Source of the DNA: an uncultured Collinsella sp.
GTDB lineage: Bacteria > Actinomycetota > Coriobacteriia > Coriobacteriales > Coriobacteriaceae
DNA: 30,612 bases
Direction of reading: 5' to 3'
Assembly (NCBI GenBank): GCA_900544235.1
Contig: UQUL01000023.1
Coordinates: 1-30,612 of the forward strand
Positions 8,296 through 16,076 of this stretch are shown piece by piece; the first letter of the stretch is position 1, and every line of letters begins with the position of its first letter. Position numbers and translations under genes: made by a program. The notes under the pieces were generated by a model. It ran no database searches. It was not told the origin of the DNA and saw only the letters and a program-made list of their open reading frames with translations.

Positions 8296-8991
8296 CTATG
8301 CCTGCTGCCAGGTGTCGACGAGTTCCTTGGCCGCGGCGTGGGGGTCATCGGCGCTGCAGACAGCGCTCACCACAAAGAAGCCGTCGACGCCGGTGGCCTT
8401 AAGCTGCGGCAAGTCGGCTGTCTTAACGCCGCCGCCCACCACGATGGGCACGGGGCTTGCCGCGTGGAGTGCGGCCAGGTCCTCAAAGCTCTTGGTGATG
8501 ATGGAGCCATCGGCTGCGCGTCCGCAATCGCGCTTGGTCTCAGTCTCGTGGAGCGGGCCGATGCCTAGATAGTCGACTAGGCTCATGTCGGCGGTCTTGA
8601 CGTACTCGAGCATCTCCTCGCAACGGGCCGAAAGGCCCACAATGGCATCGGGGCCCAGCAGCTTGCGGCAGACCTCGACGGGAATATCGCTCTGGCCCAC
8701 GTGCACGCCGTCGACGGCAATGCCCTGCTCGCGCGCGGCGAGTACGCAGTCCAGGCGGTCATCGATTAACAGGGCGACCTGACCGGTCTTGCCAGCCTGT
8801 GCGATTGCCTGCGCGGCGTCGCCGGTCAGCGCAATGATCTCGCGGGCGCTTGCCACCTTGGAGCGCACCTGGATGCAGGTAAAGCCGGCGTCGAGCGCCT
8901 GGGCCACTACATCGCCCACGGGACGTCCCAGCGTGTTTTCGGGGCCGAGTACCAGATAGGCCGAGATATCAAGGTTGTCGCGGATGCTCAT
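8296..8991 (-). CDS. thiE: Thiamine-phosphate synthase
   Basis: This 231-residue TIM-barrel enzyme joins hydroxymethylpyrimidine diphosphate and thiazole phosphate to give thiamine phosphate. Family motifs are IQVRSK (the Q-R-K phosphate/pyrimidine site), IDDRLDCVLAA, DGVHVGQSDIP, VDYLGIGPLHETETK (the usual GPxFxTxTK with changes) and a late VVGGGV glycine loop. AGGAGG stands upstream of the ATG, inside the previous gene. The start overlaps the stop of that gene by ATGA, so translation is probably coupled. It is the last gene of the riboswitch-controlled thiM operon. Confidence 0.92.
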   Translation of the reverse strand: MSIRDNLDISAYLVLGPENTLGRPVGDVVAQALDAGFTCIQVRSKVASAREIIALTGDAAQAIAQAGKTGQVALLIDDRLDCVLAAREQGIAVDGVHVGQSDIPVEVCRKLLGPDAIVGLSARCEEMLEYVKTADMSLVDYLGIGPLHETETKRDCGRAADGSIITKSFEDLAALHAASPVPIVVGGGVKTADLPQLKATGVDGFFVVSAVCSADDPHAAAKELVDTWQQA

Positions 8992-9329
8992 CGTGCTTCC
9001 TCCTGCTTTTTGATCTGTGCTTCCATGCGCTCGAGCTTGCCGGTCATGGTGTCGGTAAATCCGGGCCGAATATCGGCTTTGAGCACGACTTCGGTGCGGA
9101 TGCCCTTGCTCGCCAACACAAAGGTTGCGTCGCGCACGACCTGCATGACCTCGTCCCAGTCGCCCTCGATCTCGGTGAACATCGAGGTGGTGCGGTTGGG
9201 AAGGCCGCTCTCGCGAATGACGCGCACGACCTCGGCGACCTCGGCGGAGAGCTCATCGCCGGTGCCGCAGGGGGCGATGGCCACGGCGACGAGCGTGTTC
9301 ATGCCGGTATTGGTTGCGGGATCGGACAT
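8988..9329 (-). CDS. MTH1187/YqgV-type thiamine-binding protein
   Basis: This 113-residue protein of the DUF77/MTH1187 family has a ferredoxin-like fold known to bind thiamine or thiamine-like ligands. The core reads TLVAVAIAPCGTGDELSAEV, then ESGLPNRTTSMFTEIEGDWDEV and RTEVVLKADIRPG. It may buffer or present thiamine precursors; no catalysis is expected. The ATG at 9329 has AGGAGG upstream, whereas the Met at residue 10 does not. It lies three bases after thiM and overlaps thiE by four bases, which supports a thiamine role here. Confidence 0.88.
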   Translation of the reverse strand: MSDPATNTGMNTLVAVAIAPCGTGDELSAEVAEVVRVIRESGLPNRTTSMFTEIEGDWDEVMQVVRDATFVLASKGIRTEVVLKADIRPGFTDTMTGKLERMEAQIKKQEEAR

Positions 9330-9332
9330 GGC

Positions 9333-10172
9333 CTATGCCTCCTCGAGCTCGAGTCGGTTGTCGGCAATGTCTTGGGCGGTTGCGCGGTAGAGTTCGTCGA
9401 TAAAGGCGACCTTAAAGCTTGCCGGGGCGTCGGCGACAGCGGCGGCACGCGTGCCGGCCACGTTGTAGACGGCGGTGCCGCAGACGGCTGCCGTAAACGG
9501 GTCGGCGGCGCAGGCGTACACGGCCAGCACGCCGCCCTGCGAGCAGCCGCAGCCGGTGATCTTGGACATGAGCGGGCTGCCGCCGTGGGACTTGGCCACG
9601 GTCGTGCCGTCGGTAATCAGGTCGACTTCGCCCGAGACCACTACGGCGCCGCCGGTGTAGCGGGCGAGCTCCACGGCGGCACCACGGGCGGCGTCGACCG
9701 TGTCGGTGGTATCGACACCGCGCACGCGGCTCAGATCGGCCGTCTCGCCCTCAAGACCCCACAGGCCGGCGAGCGCGATAATCTCGGAGGCGTTGCCGCG
9801 CACGATGGCGGGCTTGTACTGCTTGAGCTCGTTTACCAGCTGGGTGCGCAGGCTACCGATGCCCAGGCCCACCGGATCGAGCACCCAGGGCTTGCCGGCG
9901 TCGTGTGCCGCCTTCGCCGCGCGGGGAATCGTCTGCTCGTAGATAGGGAAGAGCGTGCCCATGTTGAGATAGATGGCGCCGCCGCCGGCAACGAGCGCTT
10001 CGCCCTCGTCGGGCAGATAGACCATGGCAGCCGATCCGCCCACGGCGAGCTGTGCGTTGGCGACAAAGTCGATCGTCACCGTGTTGGTGATGGAGCCGGC
10101 CATCGGATTGGTGGCGCGAATCTCCTCTACGGCCTTGACCACATTTTGCTTAAGCTGTTCCGAATCAATCAC
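9333..10172 (-). CDS. thiM: Hydroxyethylthiazole kinase
   Basis: This 279-residue ribokinase-fold enzyme phosphorylates salvaged 4-methyl-5-(2-hydroxyethyl)thiazole. Motifs include TNTVTIDFVAN near the N-terminus, LDPVGLGIGSLR, RGNASEI, and the ITGCGCSQGGVLAVY anion-hole/ATP region. Translation most likely starts at GTG (10172), eight bases after AAGGAGG; no in-frame ATG fits. It is first in the operon with the thiamine-binding protein and thiE, behind a TPP riboswitch. No thiC, thiD or thiG is in view, so this locus serves salvage and coupling rather than de novo synthesis. Confidence 0.93.
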   Translation of the reverse strand: MIDSEQLKQNVVKAVEEIRATNPMAGSITNTVTIDFVANAQLAVGGSAAMVYLPDEGEALVAGGGAIYLNMGTLFPIYEQTIPRAAKAAHDAGKPWVLDPVGLGIGSLRTQLVNELKQYKPAIVRGNASEIIALAGLWGLEGETADLSRVRGVDTTDTVDAARGAAVELARYTGGAVVVSGEVDLITDGTTVAKSHGGSPLMSKITGCGCSQGGVLAVYACAADPFTAAVCGTAVYNVAGTRAAAVADAPASFKVAFIDELYRATAQDIADNRLELEEA

Positions 10173-10193
10173 TGCACATGCCTCCTTGGCATA

Positions 10194-10225
10194 GAAAAGG
10201 GGCGCTGTGCATAGACAGCGCCCCT
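10194..10225 (-). terminator. Expression-platform terminator of the TPP riboswitch
   Basis: Arms 10198-10208 and 10215-10225 (AGGGGCGCTGT paired with ACAGCGCCCCT) close a six-base loop, followed on the minus strand by TTT. It lies between the aptamer and the thiM ribosome site. Ligand-induced premature termination is the expected mechanism. Confidence 0.88.
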
Positions 10226-10234
10226 GTAAAGGCG

Positions 10235-10330
10235 GCATGCTCCCTACGCCAGCATTAACTGACAGGTTCAAAGGATTGGGCCCCATGCCCTCTCAGCCTT
10301 GTGGTTTGCACCGCCGGCACTCCCGCATCG
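10235..10330 (-). promoter_or_regulatory. TPP riboswitch (THI element)
   Basis: The minus strand carries the conserved THI-box pieces in order: GGGAGTGCC, GGCTGAGAGGGC, the AACCTG pyrophosphate-sensor segment, and then TAATGCTGGCGTAGGGA. These match the P2/P3 and P4/P5 arms of the thiamine pyrophosphate aptamer. A terminator hairpin follows directly, then thiM. When TPP is abundant it should fold and stop transcription of thiM, the thiamine-binding gene and thiE. Confidence 0.95.
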
Positions 10331-10355
10331 AATCTGTTGTTCCCTATACTAGCGC

Positions 10356-10390
10356 ACCTGCCAAAAAGGGACAGGTTTATTTTGGCAGGT
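10356..10390. repeat. REP-like hairpin with GGGACAGG loop
   Basis: ACCTGCCAAAA (10356-10366) pairs with TTTTGGCAGGT (10380-10390) around a 13-base loop containing GGGACAGG. It lies between the riboswitch promoter region and the HAD gene. Its right arm abuts a TACAAT box (10394-10399) that may be the -10 of the HAD gene. Confidence 0.55.
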
Positions 10391-10427
10391 CGTTACAATA
10401 GGTAGGACCGATACGAATGGGGGCCTT

Positions 10428-11336
10428 ATGATTAAACTTGTGCTGACCGATATGGACGATACGCTGATTCCAGCCGGGCATGACGGCGCCAGCGACTACG
10501 CCATTGAGGGTATTCATGCCATGCAGGCGGCGGGTCTGCACTTTGGGCCGGTTTCGGGTCGTCAGCCGTCCGCGATGGGCTGGATGTTCAAAAACCGTTC
10601 CGAGTGTTTTTCGACCGGTGCGTTCTGTAACGGCCAGGTGATGTTTGTCGACGGCGAGGTTGTTGCCTCCCGTGCGAGCGACAACGGTGCCCTCATGCGT
10701 CTTGCCGACTATCTTGAGCAAGAGACCGACGATACCTATCTGAAGGTCTATAGCCTGGGCGATGACTTTTGGGGCAACGATGCCTATTGCGTGACGAGTG
10801 ATCCCGAGCGCGTTCGTCGCGCCATGGAGTCGGGCGGCAACGCATGGCTCAAAGGCGAAGAAGCCCCGTGCCGTCCCGTCGTCGATGACGTGCCGGTGTT
10901 TAAGGCGAATATCTGGAGTGCCCGTTCGCGTGAGGAGCTCGCGGAGCTACGTGAGCGCGTTGCCGCCGAGGTGCCGGAACTCTCGCTCGTGTTTCCCAAC
11001 AACCGTGTGCGCCTGTTTGACATCCTTCCGGCTGGTTGGGACAAGGGTTGCGCTGCGCTGGAGTTGGCGCGCGCTTTGGGCCTGACGCCCGACGAGGTGG
11101 CCGTATTCGGCGATTCCGATAACGACCTGCCCATGATCGATGCCGTTCCCAACTCCGTTGCAGTCGCCAATGCCAACGAGGCTGTCACGGCTGCCGCGCG
11201 CTGGCATATCGGCGCTGCGGCAGACGATGCGGTTGCCGGGGCTTTGCATCAGATTGCCGCTTGCGCCGCGACGGGGGAGATGCCGCCGTTTATGCGCCTG
11301 CCGGGTACTGCCGACGCGAATCTCACGAACAGCTAA
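10428..11336 (+). CDS. Cof-type HAD-IIB family phosphatase
   Basis: This 302-residue haloacid dehalogenase-superfamily hydrolase of the Cof/YidA type dephosphorylates small metabolites such as sugar or cofactor phosphates with Mg2+. Motif I is DMDDT (residues 8-12), with Asp8 the nucleophile. Motif II is the Ser in PVSGRQ, the conserved Lys is in GWDKGCA, and motif IV is GDSDND. The C2B cap lies between. The exact substrate is not deducible. The ribosome site is a G-rich stretch (GGGGG) rather than a full AGGAGG. Its stop codon overlaps the ribosome site of the LysR gene, so the two are likely co-transcribed. Confidence 0.85.
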   Translation: MIKLVLTDMDDTLIPAGHDGASDYAIEGIHAMQAAGLHFGPVSGRQPSAMGWMFKNRSECFSTGAFCNGQVMFVDGEVVASRASDNGALMRLADYLEQETDDTYLKVYSLGDDFWGNDAYCVTSDPERVRRAMESGGNAWLKGEEAPCRPVVDDVPVFKANIWSARSREELAELRERVAAEVPELSLVFPNNRVRLFDILPAGWDKGCAALELARALGLTPDEVAVFGDSDNDLPMIDAVPNSVAVANANEAVTAAARWHIGAAADDAVAGALHQIAACAATGEMPPFMRLPGTADANLTNS

Positions 11337-11346
11337 GGAGACAGCC

Positions 11347-12243
11347 ATGAAGCTCCAGCAGCTCAGATATGTCGTCAAAGTTGCCGAATGCGGCAGCATT
11401 ACCGAGGCCTCGCGCCGGCTCTTTGTATCGCAGCCTTCGATTACCGCGTCGATTCGCGATCTCGAAAACGAGATGGGTGTGCACATCTTTGAGCGCACCA
11501 ACAAGGGCGTCATTGTGTCCGAGGAAGGCGAGACCTTCTTGGGCTATGCGCGCCAGGTACTCGACCAGGCCGACCTGCTCGAGGGCAAGTACAAGGGCGC
11601 ATCCGAGCAGGTGCCGCACTTTAGTGTGAGCTGCCAGCATTATTCCTTTGCCGTCAACGCGTTTGTCGACGTGATCCGCGAGTTCGATGCCGCGCGCTAC
11701 GACTTCACCCTGCGCGAGGAGCAGACTCACGAGATTATCGAGGATGTCGCGCATATGAAAAGCGAACTGGGCATCCTGTACTTATCCGAGCATAACCGCG
11801 AGGTCATCGAGCGCATGCTGGTGGCCAACGAGCTCGTGTTCGAAGGACTCTTCTGCGCCACGCCGCATGTCTTCGTCTGCGCCGACCATCCGCTGGCGGA
11901 CCGCTCCAGCGTGACGCTCGAGGATCTGGAAGACTACCCGTTCCTGTCCTACGAGCAGGGCAGCTACAACTCGTTTTACTATTCCGAGGAGCTGACCTCG
12001 ACGTTCGAGCGTCGCAAAAATATCCGCGTGCGCGACCGTGCGACGTTGTTCAACCTGGCCATGGGCCTCAACGGCTACACGGTATGCTCGGGCGTGATCA
12101 GCCACGAGCTCAACGGCCCCGGCATTATCTCGATTCCGCTCGACGTGGACGAGTACATGGAGATTGGCATCATCACGCGCAAGAACACGACGCTCACGCG
12201 CTACGGTCGGGCCTATATCGACGCGATTCGTCAGCATATCTAG
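11347..12243 (+). CDS. LysR-family transcriptional regulator (CmbR/CysB-like)
   Basis: This 298-residue protein has an N-terminal winged HTH (MKLQQLRYVVKVAECGSITE, then SRRLFVSQPSITASIRDLE) and a C-terminal periplasmic-binding-protein-like effector domain. AAGGAG sits seven bases before the ATG and overlaps the HAD stop codon. A perfect 8-7-8 dyad lies between this gene and the methionine-synthase-like gene downstream. From known relatives (CmbR, MetR, CysB), I infer that it controls sulfur amino-acid genes. The ligand is unknown. Confidence 0.85.
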   Translation: MKLQQLRYVVKVAECGSITEASRRLFVSQPSITASIRDLENEMGVHIFERTNKGVIVSEEGETFLGYARQVLDQADLLEGKYKGASEQVPHFSVSCQHYSFAVNAFVDVIREFDAARYDFTLREEQTHEIIEDVAHMKSELGILYLSEHNREVIERMLVANELVFEGLFCATPHVFVCADHPLADRSSVTLEDLEDYPFLSYEQGSYNSFYYSEELTSTFERRKNIRVRDRATLFNLAMGLNGYTVCSGVISHELNGPGIISIPLDVDEYMEIGIITRKNTTLTRYGRAYIDAIRQHI

Positions 12244-12289
12244 GCTGCTGTGCTCCGCACGGTTCAAGTCTCTTTATGACAGTCCAGAC

Positions 12290-12312
12290 TGATATAGGAA
12301 GCATCTATATCA
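12290..12312. promoter_or_regulatory. Candidate LysR-type operator before the MetE-like gene
   Basis: TGATATAG (12290-12297) and CTATATCA (12305-12312) form a perfect 8-bp dyad with a 7-bp spacer, the geometry of LysR boxes. Its right half can serve as a poor -35 (TATATC, 12306-12311) for a TATATT -10 at 12328-12333, a typical activator layout. Confidence 0.55.
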
Positions 12313-12344
12313 AACTGTTATAAACGTATATTTTACGATGGTCA

Positions 12345-12358
12345 TATGAGCGCTCATA
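12345..12358. promoter_or_regulatory. 14-bp perfect palindrome in the MetE-like leader
   Basis: TATGAGCGCTCATA is a complete palindrome located between the presumed -10 and the ATG of the MetE-like gene. It could be a second operator. Neither a T-run nor a loop is present, so it is not a terminator. Confidence 0.4.
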
Positions 12359-12398
12359 CTCTGTCCCAGTAAAGCAACCAATGCAAAGGGAGATATCT

Positions 12399-13532
12399 AT
12401 GAGCACTTCGATTCAACCGAACGCGCCGTTTCGCGCCGATATTGTCGGCAGCTTTCTTCGTCCGCAGGCTGTAAAGGACGCCCGTGCCGCCTATGTCGCG
12501 GGTAAACTCGACGCTTCCGGCCTTAAGGCCGTCGAGGACGATGCCATTCGCGATTTGGTGGCAAAGCAGAAGGCCGCCGGCCTGCAGGTCATCACCGATG
12601 GTGAGTTTCGCCGCAGCTACTGGCACCTCGATTTTATGTGGGGCCTTAACGGCATTGAACGCCGTGCCTCGCGTACGGGTTATATGTTCCACGACGAGGA
12701 GACCACAGCCGACACCGCCGTGGTAACCGGCCCCATTAGCGGCGAGAACCATCCGTTCGTCGAGCACTTTATATTTGTCAAGGCGCTCGAGGGGGAGGGC
12801 CAGGTCGCGCGGCAAACCATTCCGGCGCCGATCCAGACGTTCTCCGAAGTCACGCTCGACCGCTGCGACGGCCAGCAGGAGAGCCTGCGCGCTGTCTATA
12901 AGACCGATGAGGAACTTGCCGACGCCATCGCAGCCGCTTATCGCACGGTGATCGCCGACCTGTACGCAGCAGGCTGCCGCAACATCCAGTTTGATGACTG
13001 CACCTGGGGCATCTACTGCGACACCGATTTTGTCGCCAAAACCGGCATGAGCCCGGTCGACCTGCAAAAGGTAAGCGAGCTGGGCGTGGCGCTCAACAAT
13101 GCCGCCATCGCGGACAAGCCCGACGATCTGGTCATCAACACGCATGTGTGCCGCGGCAACTACCACTCCACCTATGCCTTCGAGGGCGGCTATGACCCCA
13201 TCGCGCCGTACCTGTTCGCAAACGAGGATGTCGATGCATTTTACCTGGAGTTCGATACGCCGCGCGCCGGCGGTTTTGAGCCGCTCAAGTACGTTGCCCC
13301 GGGCAAGAAGGTCGTGCTGGGCTTGGTAACCACCAAGGCGGCAGAGCTCGAGAACGAGGATGTTATCGTCGAGCGCATCCGTGAAGCCGCAAAGTACGTG
13401 CCGCTCGAGAACCTGTATCTGTCGCCTCAGTGCGGCTTTGCCAGCTGCGAGATTGGCAACAAGCTGACCGAGGATGAGCAATGGGCAAAGATCGCGCTGG
13501 TCAAGCGCATTGCCGAGCGCGTTTGGAAATAG
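12399..13532 (+). CDS. Cobalamin-independent methionine synthase C-domain protein (YxjG/YxjH-like)
   Basis: This 377-residue protein corresponds to the catalytic C-terminal barrel of MetE only. Such proteins transfer a methyl group, from methyltetrahydrofolate or another donor, to homocysteine or related thiols via zinc. The start RADIVGSFLRP, ITDGEFRRSYWHLDF, INTHVCRGN (zinc-ligand Cys) and LSPQCGFAS (second zinc Cys) are all family hallmarks. The ATG at 12399 has AAGGGAG upstream; the in-frame ATG at 12381 would translate that site. MetE's N-terminal half, which binds polyglutamylated folate, is absent, so the donor is uncertain. A LysR gene and dyad upstream point to control by sulfur amino-acid status. 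Confidence 0.87.
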   Translation: MSTSIQPNAPFRADIVGSFLRPQAVKDARAAYVAGKLDASGLKAVEDDAIRDLVAKQKAAGLQVITDGEFRRSYWHLDFMWGLNGIERRASRTGYMFHDEETTADTAVVTGPISGENHPFVEHFIFVKALEGEGQVARQTIPAPIQTFSEVTLDRCDGQQESLRAVYKTDEELADAIAAAYRTVIADLYAAGCRNIQFDDCTWGIYCDTDFVAKTGMSPVDLQKVSELGVALNNAAIADKPDDLVINTHVCRGNYHSTYAFEGGYDPIAPYLFANEDVDAFYLEFDTPRAGGFEPLKYVAPGKKVVLGLVTTKAAELENEDVIVERIREAAKYVPLENLYLSPQCGFASCEIGNKLTEDEQWAKIALVKRIAERVWK

Positions 13533-13655
13533 CGCTAGTGTTTGCAGGTGGCGGCGCGTGCGAGGCATAGTGTATCGCGTACAATGGTTCGGATCGTATC
13601 GTTCGGGCAGGTTATCCGATATGCCTGATCGCCCTTCCATCATGAAAGGACTTCC

Positions 13656-13709
13656 ATGTCCCAATCCTCGACGCCCACCGTATCTGAACTCGAGGAGACT
13701 GTCGAATAG
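13656..13709 (+). CDS. Possible 17-residue small protein
   Basis: ATG at 13656 follows AAAGGA with a suitable spacer and opens a 17-codon frame (MSQSSTPTVSELEETVE) ending TAG, with a second TAG directly after. A TACAAT box lies at 13580-13585 upstream, without a clear -35, and a strong terminator lies 20 bases downstream, giving a self-contained transcription unit. It resembles no family I know. It may be a genuine small protein or the 5' remnant of a lost gene. Confidence 0.3.
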   Translation: MSQSSTPTVSELEETVE

Positions 13710-13729
13710 TAGCTGCGTTCAGCCAAATT

Positions 13730-13771
13730 AAAAATGGCGTCCATGCGTATGTACGCGTGGACGCCATTTTT
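13730..13771. terminator. Strong bidirectional terminator
   Basis: Arms 13730-13748 and 13753-13771 form about 19 bp (one G-T pair) around a 4-base loop. A5 and T5 runs end the stem, so it works on both strands. It terminates the small-ORF transcript on the plus strand, and its right arm overlaps the stop codon of the minus-strand esterase gene. Confidence 0.88.
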
Positions 13772-14435
13772 AATGCGTCAGTATCCAGTGGATGCCGCGC
13801 GCCATGCGCAGGTCAGTTTGGGCAAAGTGATTGCCGGGGTTGAGCTCCAGCGTTGTTGGAATGTCGCGCTCGATAAGCAACTCTTCCATCGCGTGCGTAT
13901 CGTCGAGTACGTGCCGCATCATGCGGTTGGGCGTCTTGGTTTCCTTTTTACCGAGCGACAGATAGGCGGCGTCGGGCGTAGCTGTCATCGTGCGCTCGCG
14001 CGCGTAGTCGATAAAGCCAGGGAACCACAGCGACCCCGATGCACTCGCTGCGCGCTCAAAGACATCTGTTTGCCAAAGTGCCCACAGTGCAAAAAGACCC
14101 GCCAACGAGTAGCCGGCAACGCCGCGCCAGGCAGGCGGTTGCGGGAGCGATGATTCGGCCTGGGGGATTATCTGCTTCAACAACTCGTCAAGAAAACCAG
14201 CAGCCTGTCCGCCAAAGGGCTCGGCATCTCGTATAGTTCCGTCGCATGCCCAGGGGCTCAGCTCGCGATTCCAATCGAGCCCTCCAATGGCGACAAGGGT
14301 AAACGGCGGGCAGTCGAGCTCTCGGCAGCGCTCGTAGACTTTACTACCGTCGCCCATGACAACGGGGAGGTAGATGACGGGCGCGCCCTCCGCACACTCT
14401 GAATAAACGGTTATCTGCTTATGATGCGCTTCCAA
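13770..14435 (-). CDS. Alpha/beta-hydrolase esterase (Fes/IroE-like putative esterase)
   Basis: This is a roughly 221-residue serine hydrolase of the putative-esterase family, which includes S-formylglutathione hydrolase and siderophore esterases. The nucleophile elbow is GYSLAG. A likely acid lies near DDTHAMEELL, and the catalytic His is in PGNHF near the end. There is no signal peptide, so it is cytoplasmic. The start is uncertain: a TTG at 14435 (GAGAGAAG six bases upstream) fits the family N-terminus, while a GTG at 14483 would add 16 residues. The substrate is unknown and the gene stands alone. Confidence 0.75.
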   Translation of the reverse strand: MEAHHKQITVYSECAEGAPVIYLPVVMGDGSKVYERCRELDCPPFTLVAIGGLDWNRELSPWACDGTIRDAEPFGGQAAGFLDELLKQIIPQAESSLPQPPAWRGVAGYSLAGLFALWALWQTDVFERAASASGSLWFPGFIDYARERTMTATPDAAYLSLGKKETKTPNRMMRHVLDDTHAMEELLIERDIPTTLELNPGNHFAQTDLRMARGIHWILTH

Positions 14436-14502
14436 GGCAGGCTTCTCTCGGTGTTGTGATATTGACAGCCTCAATTGTCGCACGCTGACACGGGGGCAGA
14501 CG

Positions 14503-14545
14503 CTAAAAGAAAGGCGCGGAGCCGCTCGATGCGACTCCGCGCCTT
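14503..14545 (-). terminator. Intrinsic terminator after the purine permease gene
   Basis: Arms 14511-14521 and 14535-14545 (AAGGCGCGGAG with its complement) close a 13-base loop. The minus strand continues TCTTTTAG. It lies 28 bases beyond the permease stop codon. Confidence 0.82.
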
Positions 14546-14572
14546 GTTGTTTTGCTTTAGCAGACTATGCTG

Positions 14573-15883
14573 TTACGCCACAAAGAAGTAGACGAGGAAG
14601 GCAAGGGCTGCGATCCACATGAGCGGCTTGATCTTGGAGGCCTCGCCCTTAAAGAGTGCGACGATCACGTAGGCGATAAAGCCCAGGCCAATGCCGGCAG
14701 AGATGGAGTAGGTGAAGGGCACGCCGGCGACAATCATGAACGCCGGGAAACCCTGCGACACGTCGGACCAGTCGATCTCGGAGGCCTCGCTCATCATGAG
14801 GTAGCCGACGTAGACCAGAGCACCGCAGGTGGCGGCGCTGGAAACGATGGTGACGATGGGGGAGAAGAACGCGGCGAGAATGAACAGCACGCCGGTGGTG
14901 ACGGAGGTGAGGCCCGTGCGGCCACCGTCGGCAGCACCAGAGGTGGACTCGACGAAGGTGGTGATGGAGGAGACGCCCATGAAACCGCCCACAGCAGCGG
15001 CGGCGGAGTCGACGATCAGAATCTCCTTGATATTCTCGACGTTGCCGTCGTCGGTGAGGAACTCGCCCTGCTTGGCCACGGCCATCGCGGTGCCCATGGT
15101 GTCGAAGAAGTCACTCATGAGCAGCGAGAACGAGATGACGAGGAGCGCGGGGTCGGTAAGGACCTTGACGATGGCAGGCACGCCGCCGGCGTCGGCGATG
15201 GGGCCACCGATGCTCGAGAAATCGAGCGGGGCGATGATACCGGTCGGAGCCTGGGTCACACCTAGGGGGATACCGGCGATGACGGCGACGACGATGCCGA
15301 TGAGCAGCGAGCCGGGGACGTTGCGGCAGGCGAGGGCGACTGTCACCAGGATGGAGATGATGCCGACGATGAAGGTGGGGGAGGTGATGTCGCCCAGACC
15401 GACGAGTGTGCCGGCGCCAGCGGTGATAATGCCGGCATCGCACAGGCCAATCATGGCGATGAACAGGCCCAGACCCACCGAGATGGCGTGACGCAGGACA
15501 ACCGGGATGGCGTCCATGATGGCCTCGCGCAGGCCACAAAGCACGAGCAGCAAGATGACGACGCCCTCAAGGAAGATGACGCTCATGGCCACGTGCCAGT
15601 CACCGCCGCAGACGGTGGTGGTGATTCCAGCGATCATCGCGTTGACGCCTAAGCCCGACGCGCAGGCGAGCGGGCGGTTGGCGAAGATGCCCATGCAGAT
15701 GGTCATGATGCCGGCGCCCAGGCAGGTGGCGCAGGCGAGCGCTCCCGCATCGATGCCGGCGCCCGAGAGCACCGCAGGGTTGACGGCGATGATGTAGGCC
15801 ATCGCCAGGAATGTTGTCAGTCCAGCGCGAAGTTCGGTCCCGATTGTGGACTTGCGCTCACTGACGTGAAAAAGTTCGTCCAT
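14573..15883 (-). CDS. NCS2-family purine permease (AzgA type)
   Basis: This 436-residue polytopic membrane protein has about 12-14 hydrophobic segments. AzgA-type NCS2 members import hypoxanthine, adenine, guanine or xanthine by proton symport. Signatures are ELRAGLTTFLAMAYIIAVNP at the start, ASGLGVNAM in TM3, MSDFFDTMGTAMAVA, and SGAADGGRTGLTSVTTGVLF in the loop before TM10. The ATG at 15883 follows AAGGAAAGGG; an in-frame upstream start (15928) is unlike the family. No purine riboswitch is visible upstream, only a GC hairpin at about 15902-15920 and a pair of direct repeats. Confidence 0.9.
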   Translation of the reverse strand: MDELFHVSERKSTIGTELRAGLTTFLAMAYIIAVNPAVLSGAGIDAGALACATCLGAGIMTICMGIFANRPLACASGLGVNAMIAGITTTVCGGDWHVAMSVIFLEGVVILLLVLCGLREAIMDAIPVVLRHAISVGLGLFIAMIGLCDAGIITAGAGTLVGLGDITSPTFIVGIISILVTVALACRNVPGSLLIGIVVAVIAGIPLGVTQAPTGIIAPLDFSSIGGPIADAGGVPAIVKVLTDPALLVISFSLLMSDFFDTMGTAMAVAKQGEFLTDDGNVENIKEILIVDSAAAAVGGFMGVSSITTFVESTSGAADGGRTGLTSVTTGVLFILAAFFSPIVTIVSSAATCGALVYVGYLMMSEASEIDWSDVSQGFPAFMIVAGVPFTYSISAGIGLGFIAYVIVALFKGEASKIKPLMWIAALAFLVYFFVA

Positions 15884-15957
15884 GCATACCCTTTCCTTGT
15901 TCGGCCCCGAGTTTAGGCCGATTGACACGAACTCAACTACTATATCGCCTTTGAAAG

Positions 15958-15984
15958 GTTGATGTTCCTCGCATGTTGATGTTC
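15958..15984. promoter_or_regulatory. Direct repeat GTTGATGTTC x2 between divergent genes
   Basis: GTTGATGTTC occurs at 15958-15967 and exactly again at 15975-15984, 17 bases apart start to start. It lies between the purine permease and the divergent deformylase-like gene. This is a possible regulator site; the cognate protein is unknown. Confidence 0.35.
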
Positions 15985-16076
15985 GGCGCTTTGTAGCAGA
16001 CGGACGGTATTTTTCGCATGAAAATGTGTGGGTACCGTATACTTAAGCAGTTACAACGACCCCTATGGAGGAACGT

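Noticed and set aside
12354..13664. Minus-strand ORF of 436 codons opposite the MetE-like gene
   Set aside because: It is the complement of a strongly conserved coding region, with composition typical of antisense frames and no recognisable domain.
15884..15957. Purine riboswitch before the permease
   Set aside because: I looked for the conserved loop and junction sequences of the purine aptamer and found none, only a short GC hairpin.
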